Numbered from the stretch's first letter, positions 51,196 to 63,850 are shown. The stretch: 64,000 nt of DNA from Congeria kusceri (GCA_027627225.1 CM051040.1:24180134-24244133), one strand, 5' to 3'. The notes: generated from the letters alone by a model not told the origin. Made by a program: numbers and translations.

Positions 51196-51557
51196 TTACT
51201 GTGCGGGCAAATGGCTAACAGCATTTGTCAGAAATGGGCAAATAATATAAAGACTTTTCCATCACTGCATTCCCTATTAAACATTTTGAAACTTCAGGTG
51301 AATGCTAATAAGGTAATCACTACAAGTAGCATCTGGAGGTACCATGTTTCCTAGCATTAGGCAGTCCCTTGTTGAGGACAGACAGGAGGGAGTTGAAGAC
51401 CATTTTCCAGGTGCTCTGGGCGGGGCAGCCATACTTCAGACCCAGGGGCTGGCGGAATGTCTGAAACATAGATGGTGCTCGTATTTTGATATGAATCAAT
51501 TGCCATATAGGCCCATATTTTTATTTAAAGAAAAATCTTGTTTGTGGCTTAAAACCG

Positions 51558-52099
51558 AGTTTCCATGAAGCCTATTTTTTCGCACCGACAAACTGTTTCC
51601 ATGAAGCAGAAACGCGACGCGGTTTTCGGAAAAAAAAGTGTTAATTGACCTTTCGACAACTCACGGATGTTCATTCATCTCTTTGGCTATTTCTTGCCAA
51701 ATATTTTTCTGTAACGTATGGTCTTTATATTCCGTCAAAGAGGAGTCATCAAGACATTTTTGTCTCCTCACCAGCTCTATAAGCTTTTCATATGTTGTCA
51801 CACTGAACTTTATATTTATTTCAATTTTGTTTACATGCGATCTGTTGTTGCTGATTGACTCGGAAATCGTGGAAACGATGTCATTTTTATCATCTCCATC
51901 TATTTTCTGAGTCAACAAGCGAGAAAAATCACTACCCGAAGCGATTTGCTTTGGCGCCGACAATATTCAGCGCCAAAAAACGTGTCAATGGAATCGTTAT
52001 CATGCAATATAGACTGAAGCGAATTATTTTTAATCGGCGCGTGTCCGGTGCCGAATACAGCCGTGCCAAAACTTTTTTGTTTTCCGCTTCATGGAAACT
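51558..52099. mobile_element. 542 bp element with short TIRs carrying a MADF-like exon
   Basis: AGTTTCCATGAAGC at 51558-51571 is inverted at 52086-52099; a second copy of TTTCCATGAAGC lies at 51596. Inside is the minus-strand MADF-like frame. No clear target-site duplication is seen, so the boundaries are provisional. Confidence 0.5.
51665..51963 (-). CDS. MADF/Myb-SANT-like domain exon fragment
   Basis: The frame ends EKLIELVRRQKCLDDSSL, then YKDHTLQKNIWQEIAKEMNE. This resembles the first helices of MADF domains (LIxLVR, LYD-like, W-x-x-I-A). The last codons run into GTGAGT, a consensus splice donor, exactly where an exon would end (51664/51665). No ATG opens the frame; it begins after a TGA near 51966. 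MADF domains occur both in host transcription factors and in PIF/Harbinger accessory proteins; the flanking TIRs favour a transposon origin. Confidence 0.45.
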
Positions 52100-52104
52100 T
52101 GGAC

Positions 52105-52950
52105 TTTTTACACTACTACATATTCTTTATATAATTTATTACAGGGCCATATTGGACCCAACATAGGCAAGTGGACTGAAGTATATTATTTTTTTACTTC
52201 TGTATGATGTTTTTTCTTCATAAACTTTTCAGCATTGCCATTAATATCATCGTTTATCAAATTCCAAAACTTAGGAAACACAAATATATTTCTCAGACAC
52301 AATAATGTGTTCAAATGCGAACATCATTTCCAAGACAGTATCACAAAGAGAACCAAATTGTTCAAATTCATGGCTTCCATTAAGGGAAGTTTGGGAGTAA
52401 TTTACTCCCAGTTTTTGTCACAGGTCTTCCAAAATTGCAGTCATGGAAGTTCCATCATGTAAGGATGAACAAGTTAAAAGAAAAGTTAAGTAATTTATCT
52501 AAATGTATACCTCTTTCACTGAATTAATTGGCATATAAACACCTGATTAAAAAGAACTGGCTTTAAAAAAGACATTTATTTTATACTTAATTTAATTTCG
52601 GAAATGCTCAGAACTTATGTAGCGCTGTCAAAACTTCCAAATATTATGAGCAAAAGTTCCAAAATCAGAGGCCAGGAAGTTCAAACGTCCAGTTTTCAAA
52701 AGTTAATGAAAGCCCTGCGAATATTATAAGGACTTAATCCGCCAAATAAAATTATGGTGCGTAAAAATGTCCATTTGCAAAGAAACTAAAATTATGAATG
52801 TAATTAATGGTGATGGGTACATCGAGTAACAAGTAAGTTGTTCATTTTTAGGCAAAGCCACTAACAGGGGTATAATCAGAAACATTTCATAGGTCAAGGA
52901 AACTACCCTCTCTCTCCTCAAAGGTTTCACCAAAATAAATATCCAAGCAG
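52105..52950. other. No gene recognised
   Basis: Contains a short palindrome GGGAGTAATTTACTCCC at 52392-52408 and otherwise AT-rich sequence. Open frames show no coding character. Confidence 0.4.
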
Positions 52951-52959
52951 ATCCAGACA

Positions 52960-53945
52960 AGGATATCAGTAAAAGTGATGGATGATCCCCAATTCGCTTT
53001 GTTAAGCAATATAAATGCAATGAGAAGGGCAAAGATATTAAAATGACTAAAAATCAATAGAAATGTGTACTATATTGCAGACATTTTCAAATACCATAAC
53101 TCTAAGAAAAATCATTGAAGTGGAAAATCTTGCTAATATGCACACCTCTTCTTGGCAGTAAAGCTTCCCACGAAATTTCATTAAATCTGGCCAGTAGTTG
53201 CTGAGTAATAGCCCGGACAGGAATTGTGCACTATATACTATATGTCAGAAATTTTCAAAGTCCCATAACTCCAAGAAAAATCATTGAAGCGGAACATCCT
53301 GATAAAATGCACACCTCCTCTTTGCAATGAAGCTTTCGATTAAAGTTTATTGTAATCAGGCCAGTTGTTGCTGAGAAATAGCCCGGGCAAGAATTTATAC
53401 AGTATATACTAATTTCATAAATTTTCTTAGTCCCATAACTCTGAAACAAATAATTGAAGCGGAACGTCCTGGCAGTATGCACACCTCCTCTTGGTAATGA
53501 AGCTTCTCATAAAGTTGTGTTGAATTCCAGCAAGTAGCTGCTGAGAAGTAGCACGGACAAGAAAGTCAAGAATAGTGCACTATATACTGATTTCAGAAAT
53601 CTGCGAAGTCCCATAACTCTGAGAAAAATCATTGAAGTGAAACGTCCTGGTAGTATGCACACCTCCTCTTAGTAATGAAGCTTCCAATACAGTTTTGTTG
53701 AATTACAGCAAGTACGGTAGTTGCTGAGAAATAGTCCGGACAAGAAAGTGAAGATTTGTGCAATATATACTGATTTCAGAAATCTTCAAAGTCCCATAAC
53801 TCTGAGAAAAATGCACACCTCCTCTTGGTAATGAAGCTTCCGATGAAGTTTCGTTGAAATCCGACCAGTAGTTGCTGGGAAATACTCCGGACAAGAAAGT
53901 GTGACGGAAGTACGGACGGAAGGACGGACGGACTGGTACTTCTTT
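52960..53945 (+). mobile_element. Monomer-array element (GAAGCGGAAC family), 3' truncated
   Basis: The same head as 32260 (GACAAGGATATCAGTAAAAG, GATGGATGATCCCCAAT) is followed by five to six monomers with GCACACCTCCTCTTGGTAAT and GTAGTTGCTGAGAAATAG, then GACGGAAGGACGGACGGAC. The terminal hairpin found at 33540 is missing. Confidence 0.7.
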
Positions 53946-53949
53946 CCCA

Positions 53950-54600
53950 CACAAGATCACAGGAACTAATGAATCAACTTCAAAGAACGTTTATGTGCAG
54001 CATCCATACCAAGAGGGAAGGGGTTGCATTTTGTCTGTTTATTTTGGTCTATGATTTTTCAGGGAATTATTGCCCGTTTTATATTAAAAACAAGAAATGT
54101 CCTTAAATCAGCGTTGAAATGAATATTGAGATGTCATTTAAAAATTACCTAAACATAACAGTGGGCAAAGACATGCTACTACTTAACCACAACAACTTGT
54201 ACTATTATAACTACTGATACTATTACTAAAGCTACGGCTAGTGCCTCAGCTGCTGCTGTGTCTACCTCTTATAATAAAATAATAATAATATTATTATTAT
54301 TAATATTAATATTACATGAAAATGAGAACAAAAAATGCTAAGGCTTTAATGAACCCGAAATGAGAGGTGTTATAAATAAATATATACACCCCACAATTAT
54401 AATATAAGACTAAGAAGCATGACACGGTGGTGAGCCATTCCAGAATTATAGTACATTCTGTAGTACAAAGTTAACTCAATTCCAAAACACAAATATTGGT
54501 TGTCCAATATATTTATTAGTTAGAAACGTTATTGTAGACTTACATAAAGGACATATACTTTATTGTTATATTTGTACTAAGCTTCTATTTGAGATTTTTT
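53950..54600. other. AT-rich, small TAA/ATT repeat
   Basis: A short (AAT)n/(ATT)n inverted stretch at about 54270-54316; nothing else recognised. Confidence 0.4.
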
Positions 54601-54620
54601 ATGTGTTACAGCACAAAAAT

Positions 54621-56982
54621 GTCAACTCCGTTACAGAACAAAAATCTATTAAAAAATTAAGTTTTTCCGATTGTTTAATGCAAACAAATAACATCTATTA
54701 TCAAGATTAGTGCCATTTTACTGAATATTCGTTTTAAACGATATATTATAACATGTTTGCCCCCTAAAAAGTAGACAGTTTATATAAACTCAGAAATTGT
54801 ACAAAAACAATAGCGGTTAATTTAGCATTAAAAATATATTTCTCCACATGCCTACTCATTTCTTGAGTAAATATGGTGAAATTGATTGCCACTGTATGAC
54901 AATAATGTTTATCTTATTGATGTACAAATACTTACTCATATTCTAGTCATTTAACGTCACGTAACAGAGTTGACATGTAGCGTAACGGTGTTGACACTAT
55001 GTAATGGAGTTGGCATTAGTAATTGTATTAAATCGTAAAGTTTTGTTTTTATAATTGAACACACATAAAATATTAATGGGAAATAGCTATTTACTTGAAA
55101 TTGAACCACTCTGCAATAGAAAATAAGCAGAACAGCAATCTTATTATATATATATGTGTACCTATCATAAATACTTAATGAATACACTGTCAAAAATGGG
55201 TTATTCTCCGTATTGCATAATACATGTATAAATAATAATGGATTGAATTGTAGCTATGTCATGTAGCTATGTCATCAACACCATTTTATGAATGTATCGT
55301 TTCGCAAAATAATGCTCAATAAACAATATAGTTTGAGAATGGAACAATATAGCTTTAACAGAACATATGTTGCAAACAGACAAAGAAAAATTATGCAGGC
55401 ATATATATTGACACTGTAAGCAGATCCGTTCGGATTGCCGCATTCGGCTCTCATGGAACAGTGTTGAACTCCGCATAAACCCCAAGCAATCTTGTCAACA
55501 AAATGTGCACGTGAGCCAAATACGGCATTGTGGATCTTCAGTACCAAAAAAAAACATTAATGTGCCGTAGATTTATACACTGTAAAGCTCAAAACTGACA
55601 ATACAAAATGCATGTAATTGCAATAATGACAAGTGGTATGGAATTCGATTCATTAGCACCATATTTTACAACAAGGGGGGTAATTGATGCGCGCGCATCA
55701 AAGTTGGCATACTGCGATCTCTCGATTAAGTATGATTTTCATGGATAATCTAGAAATTGAAGACTAATATGTAAATCTTTAATAGCATACAAAGGCCTTA
55801 AATTTGCTCCCCCCTATGTTCTGTGATCATTGCACCACTGCAAAATCACCGTTATTTGTGCTTGAAAACGTGAAAAATCACTTTTAAGTTGATATTCTTA
55901 AGAACAAAAACAGCAGCAGCATCTCACTTGTTATAACGATCTGTGAACCGATGAGAGAAACATTCATACTTTGTGCTATAAAAATACCACATACCTGTAT
56001 CCTATTTCAAAGTATGACATGCAACATCATAGTTTACCGACAGTTTGCAGTCTAAATGTCAACTTGGGAATCGCAGTATGTTAACTTGGAATGCGTGCCC
56101 ATCGACTGGTTCTTCAAACAACCGTTCAAATCTTATCTTTCCACAACTGCTAAGACATAACTTTAGCAAACAGAGTAGAGTGTCATGTACAAAGCTAAGC
56201 TACAGTGCAAATAAGGCTACGCACAGCTTACATTTTATTTGTTACATTCAATTTGTGATTGACAATAATCTAAAGGCACTTTTGTATAATCACACGCCTT
56301 AATTACCTCAATGCATTAGAACCGTTGACTTAATATTTATGTACTCTAATAATTTTATATGCTTTGATTATGATGTAATTACCTGTAGGTGGTTTTCGTA
56401 CCTGATGAAGTTTCATTGCATCAGAAAAAGCTTGCATTTTGCCAGACGATCTTGATAGTGTGTCCCATTGAATACCGTAGAGTTTTATATTTTTTATTCG
56501 AATAGTATGCGGAATTACTTTATTAAAGTAAAATCAATAAATATTGTAAACAATGTCTTGTTATTGTCAACTCTTTACCAATATGTCAACTCCGTTACGA
56601 TTTTTGTAACGGAGTTGACCGTAACGGAGTTGACATTCTAAAACTTTTTTCCACATAGCCATTTTGTTTTTGAGCATTTTGTAAACAAACAGACATTAAT
56701 GTGTTTGGAACGTCAATCTGCTAATAAACTTGTGCTTTTTATCAACAATAAATTCAACAGTTTTATGAAAACACATGAACGGAGTTGACCAAGTTTTTTT
56801 TATACGCATGCAACTGCTGATAAACGGGCATATTTTTGTCATTCTTCCTTATACCAACCGCACCAACAGCTTAATTTAAAGTTTCGCGCTTAAAACGTTT
56901 GTGTATATGACATCATCGCTTGTTGTGTAAGAAGGGACATAATCATTACTTTCATGATTTATGGAGTCGTAACGGAGTTGAC
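54621..56982. repeat. Cluster of the 14 bp motif GTAACGGAGTTGAC
   Basis: Exact copies: 54621-54634 (reverse), 56585-56598 (reverse), 56606-56619, 56621-56634 and 56969-56982. Near copies: 54961, 54982, 55001, 56566 (reverse) and 56777. The pair at 56585/56606 forms a perfect 14 bp stem with a 7-base loop. The ~1.5 kb between the two sub-clusters holds no recognised gene. The layout resembles subterminal transposase-binding repeats, but no TIR was established. Confidence 0.6.
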
Positions 56983-56999
56983 AGATGAACATCGGGACA

Positions 57000-57474
57000 G
57001 ACCATTCAAGCATGATAAATTCTTGTAGACACATCCGAAACAAGTTTTGATAGCCTGTTTCAAATTATATCAAAAGCTATCATAAACAGAAAAACTTTAT
57101 CAATGGTACGTAATTGGAAGAAAAATACACCAATTGTTTTCCGTAAATCTGTGACCGGGACATCGCAAAATTGCCAATTTGCGGTATCGCCATCCATCAT
57201 TTTTTGATAACTGAAGAAAGTATTGGCACAAAAATCTATCTGAGCTTGAGATTATAAGAAAGACAATACATAAACATAGGAATATTAAACATATCTTGTT
57301 TATTTTGTAAGATAAATTACCGGGACAAGGGTATTTACGTTAATTCTGGAATGACTGTGGTACGAGTACAAAATATTATGATTTGTTTGGCTTTGGCGTT
57401 AAAAACATTGGGTTATATTAATGATATCACATATTTTAGTAAATTATATTGAGAAGTATTTATTATATTTTCCT
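57000..57474. other. Sequence between motif cluster and satellite, no gene recognised
   Basis: Contains a short inverted word pair CGGGACATCGC / GCGGTATCGCC near 57157-57192; otherwise AT-rich. Confidence 0.35.
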
Positions 57475-57814
57475 ATATGTTACAGAAACAATTACTACTA
57501 CTACTACTACTGTTACAACTATTACTACTGCTGCTGCTGCTTCTGCTGCTGTTACTACTTATAGTACTACTACTGCTACTGCTGCTGCTGCTGCTACTAC
57601 TACTACCTTTACTACCACTACTACTGCTCAGAATACCACTACCATCACTACTTCTTCGACTACTTCAAACACAATCACTATAAATACTCCTCCAACTACT
57701 ACTAACACAATTACCGCTATCGTTATTTTTACTACTGCAGTACTTCTTCAAATTCTATAACAACATCAACATTTACTACAACGACAACAAAAACAAAAAC
57801 AACAACAACAACTG

Positions 57815-57868
<54 letters not shown>

Positions 57869-58079
57869 ACAACACTGCTGCTGCTACTGGTACTGCTACT
57901 CCTTCTCCTCCTCCTCCTCCTACTACTACTACTACTAATACTAATACAGCTGCTGCTGCTGCTACTGCTGCTCCTGCTGTTATGCTGCTGCTACCCCTCC
58001 TCTATTTAATAGTACTACATATTTGCACAACAACAACAAACGTTCCATTTCCACTAGTTCTATTGCTGCTGCTGCTGAA

Positions 58080-58420
58080 ATGGATTCTGTTTCTGCTAAT
58101 GTAGTATCAAATATATGACCTATATCAGTCATATACCTGAATGCCTGGTGCTGTTTTATTTTTTAACTAAAGAAACAAAAGCGACATGAACAATTACAAT
58201 CAGTTTGCCACATACGAGTATGTTACCGTACACTGTCTAACTCAACTACTTCTTATACTACTACTCCTTTACCACGACAACGATAACTTACGCTAATACT
58301 ATTTTACCGCAACAACTTCTACTACTACACACTACGGTAGAACTACTACTAACACTACCACCAACGGCACTACTTCTCTTCCGACTACTATTAACACTAA
58401 CACCACCACCACTTCTACTC
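58080..58420 (+). repeat. Satellite spacer, copy 1
   Basis: Non-triplet sequence with ATATCAGTCATATACCTGAA, TGCCTGGTGCTG, ACAATTACAATCAGTTTGCC, ACATACGAGTATGTTACCGT and, downstream, ATTTTACCGCAACAACTTCT. Homologous to 59570-59820 and 63535-63850. Confidence 0.8.
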
Positions 58421-59401
58421 TTCCGAACATTACTAACACTCCAAACAATACTACTACTATTACTCCGACTATTACTAACACTACCACCACCACTTCTGCT
58501 ATTTCTCTGTATAATACTCACACTACTACGACGACTATTGATATTCCTCGACATAATACTAAGCCTACTACTCATGCTATCCCTAGGAACGATACTAACA
58601 CTATCACAACTGCTACCACTCCTCTGAATACTACTAACAATACCAACATCACTACTAATACTTTTCCTACCAGAATTAATGCAACCACCACCACCACCAT
58701 TATTCCTCCGACAACTACTAACTCTATCAGTACCACCACTACTACTTACACTACGGCCACCGATAATGCTCCTTTGACTATAACTATCACTATCACAACC
58801 AGTGTTACTTTCCCAACTACTACTTATACTACGACCACCACCACTATTATTACTCCTACAACTACTACTACTAACACTACCACCACCAGCATCTTCAAAA
58901 ACGTCTCCATTGACTAATAACACAACCATAACTACTGCAACAATTCCTTCTCGTACTGCTACTAGCACAACATCTATTTCTACTATCTTTTCTACTACTA
59001 CTACTAATAAAAGCACTAACAACACGAACATTTATTATCCTCCGACTATATCTTACAGTAACACTGCCACTACCACTTCTCCTGCGACTACTACTAGCGC
59101 TAACACCGCAACATTAGTACTCCTCTCACTACTACTTACATTATCACCACCACTACTTCTCCTCTGACTACTAATAACACTTGCAGCACCACCTCTACTA
59201 CTCCTACGACAACTACTAACACTACCACCACCACCACTTCTACTTCTCAGACAATTAGTAACACTCCTTACACCCTAACAACTTACTTCTTCGACCATTA
59301 CTAAATACTACCGCCACCGCCACTTCTACTTATCCGACTACTTATAAAAATAACATCTACAACAACGACAATAACTACTACTAACACTACTACTACTACT
59401 T

Positions 59402-59434
<33 letters not shown>

Positions 59435-59452
59435 TTACTACTTCTACTACTT

Positions 59453-59506
<54 letters not shown>

Positions 59507-59569
59507 TAATGCACGTTCTATTTAAAATGATTTTACTGCTACTACTACTAAAACTGACACTGTTCGTGC

Positions 59570-59820
59570 TGTCGATGTAGTGTTAAAAATATATAGCCAA
59601 TATCAGTTATATATATGAATGTCTGGTTCTATAAGATTAAAGAAAAATCAAAGCGACATTAACAATTACAATCAGTTTGCCACATATGTTACAGGACTAC
59701 TTCTACTACAGCTGCTACCTCTACTGCTACTACTTTACCACGACAACAATGACTTCTACTAGCAATAGCTTAACGAATCAACTTCTACTACTACATCCGC
59801 TACTGGTACTTTTTCTTATT
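59570..59820 (+). repeat. Satellite spacer, copy 2
   Basis: Contains ATATCAGTTATATATATGAA, TGTCTGGTTC and ACAATTACAATCAGTTTGCC. It has lost the ACGAGTATGTTACCGT palindromic word present in the other two copies. Confidence 0.75.
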
Positions 59821-59825
59821 TAACG

Positions 59826-59884
<59 letters not shown>

Positions 59885-59959
59885 GACTACGGCTACAACA
59901 ACAACTACTACTACTATTACGACCATTACTACTACTGGATTCGACTTTACCAGAAACAC

Positions 59960-60183
59960 AACAACACTAGTAATAGTAGGAGCAGTAGTAGTAGTAGATG
60001 TAGTCGTAGTAGAAGTAGTAGTAGTAATAGTAATAGTAGTAGTAGTAGTAGTTGTTGTTGTTGTCGTTGTAATAGTAGAAGTAGAAGTAATTGTTGTTGT
60101 TTTGCACTTGTTAATTTTGTTTCTAAGCTTGTAATTATGTAAGTCAATAGTATTACTGGTAATAGCTATATTATTATTATTAA

Positions 60184-60236
<53 letters not shown>

Positions 60237-60240
60237 TCAA
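59960..60240. repeat. Inverted (AGT)n segment within the (ACT)n block
   Basis: The plus strand switches from (ACT)n to (AGT)n and back. The segment is flanked by ACT runs at 59824-59880 and 60570-60700, giving long complementary tracts able to pair. Confidence 0.9.
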
Positions 60241-60630
60241 TTACAGCTTCAACCGTGTTCACAATAGTGAATATCTTTACGACCACCACTGCTACTATTC
60301 AACTTCTACTAACACTACCACAACAACTATAAATCATACAAGTTTAACTATTAACACTACCACCACCACCTCAAGTACTGACTACATCTAAGACAACCGC
60401 AACAGCTACTATTATTGCAGCAGCTACTATTTACACTATCACCACCACCACTACTGCTAATCATCCGCTACAACTAACATTAGTTCTAATACACCTTAAA
60501 CTAAAACCACTTCTACTACTATAATTACTACTGCTACTACTACTAGTACTACTATTACTACTACCATAACTACTACTACTACTACTACTACCACTACTAC
60601 AACTACTACTACTACTACTACTACTACTAT

Positions 60631-60677
<47 letters not shown>

Positions 60678-60849
60678 TTACTATTACTACTACTACTACT
60701 AGGTCTTCTTTTCCTTCTTCTTGCATTAACACCACCGCTATTACTACTCCTCCGACGGCGATTAACACTACAATTACTTTTTCTCCTCCGACTGCTGCTA
60801 ACACTAACAAAAATAAACAAATATTATCCTCCGACTACAAATTACACAA

Positions 60850-62045
60850 ACACCGCCACTACTACTAATACTCCTAATATATCTTACACTAACACTGCCA
60901 CTACTACTACTCCGACTACTATTTACACGAACACTGCCACTACTACTACTCCGACTACTATTTACACTGACACCGCCACTACTTCTACTCCGACTACTAT
61001 TTACACAAACACTGCCACTACTTCTACTCCGACTACTATTTACACTAACACCGCCACTGCTTCTACTACGACTACTACTTACACTAACACTGCCACTACT
61101 ACTACTCCGACTACTACTTACACTAACACCGCCACTACTTCTACTCCGACTACTATTTACACAAACACTGCCACTACTTCTACTCCGACTACTATTTACA
61201 CAAACACTGCCACTACTTCAACTCCGACTACTATTTACACAAACACTGCCACTACTTCTACTCCGACTACTATTTACACAAACACTGCCACTACTTTTAC
61301 TCCGACTACTATTTACACAAACACTGCCACTACTTCTACTCCGACCACTATTTACACAAACACTGCCACTACTTCTACTCCGACTACTATTTACACAAAC
61401 ACTGCCACTACTTCTGCTCCGACTACTATTTACACAAACACTGCCACTACTTCTTCTCCGACTACTATTTACACTAACACCGCCACTACTTCTACTCCGA
61501 CTACTATTTACACAAACACCGCCACTACTTCTACTCCGACTACTATTTACACTAACACTGCCACTACTTCTACTCCGACTACTATTTACACAAACACTGC
61601 CACTACTTCTACTCCGACTACTACTTACACTAACACCGCCACTGCTTCTACTCCGACTACTACTTACACTAACACTGCCACTACTACTACTCCGACTACT
61701 ATTTACACTAACACCGCCACTACTTCTACTCCGAATACTATTTACACAAACACTGCCACTACTACTACTCCGACTACTGTTTACACTAACACCGCCACTA
61801 CTTCTACTCCGACTACAATTTACTCAAACACTGCCACTACTTCTACTCCGACTACTATTTACACTAACGCCGCCACTGCTTCTACTCCGACTACGACTTA
61901 CACTAACACTGCCACTACTACTACTCCGACTACTACTTACACTAACACCGCCACTACTACTACTCCGACTACTACTTACACTAACACCGCCACTACTACT
62001 ACTCCGACTGCTACTTACACTAACACCGCCACTACTACTACTTCT
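60850..62045 (+). repeat. Homogenised 39 bp minisatellite, about 30 units
   Basis: The unit is ACTACTATTTACACAAACAC then TGCCACTACTTCTACTCCG, with C/T and A/T variants. Reading in threes gives TTIYTNTATTSTP; the other two forward frames are also free of stops. An open plus frame without ATG runs from about 60573 to 62711. Confidence 0.95.
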
Positions 62046-63534
62046 TCGACTAATAATACCACTGCCACGACTAATACTATTTCACCGACTATTACTAGCA
62101 CTCACATCAACACAATTTATATGTTTCCGACTACTCCTATTAGTAAAATCACCACCATTTCTACATCAACACAATTTATATGTCTCCGACTACTCCTATT
62201 AGTAAAATCTCCACCATTTCTACACCTCCGACTACTTCAATCACCGATACTACTATTACTACACCGACTACAGCTACAACTCATACCAACACCACTTCTT
62301 CTACACCGACTACTACTAACACCGCCACCACTACTACTACTCCCACAACTGTCAACACTACACTCACAACCACTACTTTTCCATCTACTACTTTCACCAA
62401 CACCATCACCAGTTCTACTGCTCTTACTACTACTATCACTACCACAACTGCCATTACTACTCAGCCGACTATTATTTATACTCCCATCAACACTACTACT
62501 ACTGATCCGAATACTGCTAACATTTGCACCACCAACTTCTACTCCTTCGACTACTAATTACATTAACACCATCGCCACTTCTAATCACCCGACCATAAGT
62601 AACACTCCCCACAACACTACTACTACGACCCAAACTGCTATTAACACTACCACTGTCCCAACTACTTTCCCTCCGAATAATACACTACCACCACTAACAC
62701 TATTCTTCTGAGTAAACTCTACCACCGCCACGCGTATTGTTCCTATGAAATATACTGACATTTACACCACTACTACTATTCCTCTGAATACTACTAACAC
62801 TACCAACATCACTACTTCTTCTTTTCCGACCAGAACCAATGCTACCAACACCACCACTACTACTTACACTATGGTTATTACTAATAATCCTTTGACTATT
62901 ACTAGCACTACCACTACCACTGTTTCTTTTCCAGTAACTACTTACATCACCTCAGCCATCACTACTACTACTCCAACAACTTCAACTACTAACACTACCA
63001 CCACCACCTCAACCACTCTCTGTCTATTTATTGCTACCACGAGTGAGACAATGACTTACTAGTGCTACTTATACTCTTACTACATCAACTACTTATATTA
63101 CTTAACAACAACAACACCACCTCTACTACTCCTCAGACAACTACTGACACTACAACCACCACCACTTCTACATTCTCAGACCATTTCAAACACTCCCAAC
63201 ACTCTAACTACTACTACTTCTCCGACCATTTCCAAGACTACCGCCAAAACCACCTACTTATGCGACTACTATTAACAATGATATCGTCACCAACTTTACT
63301 CCTCCAACAAACGCCTCTGCTAACTACACCCTGGCTAAACTTACACTACCACCACCACTTCTACTCCTTCGACTACAATTAAGACACACCACCGCTTACC
63401 ACTACCATTTTTCCTACCACTGCTACTACTCCTACTACTACTACTATTGTTACTACTACTACAAGAACTACTACTACTACTATAACTACTACTATTACTA
63501 CTACCACCGCCACTACTACTCCTTTTACCATGAC

Positions 63535-63850
63535 ACTCATATGCAGTGTCAACTATGTAAACCATCGCAGTCGTATATCTGAATGCCTGGAATTGTTATT
63601 TACAAACAGCGACATAAACAATGACAATCAGTATGTCACATACTCGTACGAGTATGTTACCGTACTATGTCTAATTCAACTACTACTTCTACTGCTACTC
63701 CTTTACCAATACAACAATATAACTTTCACTAATTCTATTTTACCGCAACAACTATCACTACTACAACTACGGTAGAACTATTTAAACACTACCACTACCA
63801 CCACTACTTCTCTTCCGACGACTATTAACACTATTAACACTAACACAACC
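63535..63850 (+). repeat. Satellite spacer, copy 3
   Basis: CTGAATGCCTGGAATTG, ATGACAATCAGTATGTCACA, ACGAGTATGTTACCGTACTA and ATTCTATTTTACCGCAACAA, followed by CTTCTCTTCCGACGACTATT, parallel copy 1 in order and spacing. Confidence 0.8.

Larger units (their letters stand above)
42360..51460 (-). pseudogene. MON2: MON2 homologue, 3' exons with two in-frame stops
   Basis: Minus-strand exons: 51343-51460 (PLGLKYGCPAQSTW, LLSVLNKGLPNAR; donor GTACCT), 44930-44996 (FAGMWSELAVSLDEFLFSKK; acceptor AAATTTCAG), probable 44585-44611 (MSIEDFQRD), 44089-44215 (DDILPYSSTIPLDFTEKVMA; donor GTGAGG), 43019-43225 (REEFAKTCFETLLQFSYINR; donor GTATGC) and 42360-42410 (LKAVTTLILKKAPQAN; donor GTAAGT). Order and wording match the C-terminal third of MON2, a large Golgi/endosome trafficking regulator related to the BIG/GBF1 Sec7 proteins. 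Most junction phases agree. Two stops fall in conserved codons: TAG just before FAGMW (Lys in relatives) and TGA after LALLQ (Arg in relatives). About nine residues between GKCQLS and LKAV, and the last exon, are missing. A LINE fills the large intron. It is either a pseudogenised/partial copy or a functional gene with assembly errors. Confidence 0.8.

Noticed and set aside
55275..55547. 90-codon minus frame with a Cys-rich stretch
   Set aside because: The C-terminal half is AT-rich hydrophobic noise, no acceptor precedes the N-terminal part, and no family is recognised.
60850..62045. CRISPR-like regular repeat array
   Set aside because: Units are contiguous with no unique spacers, in a eukaryotic satellite.
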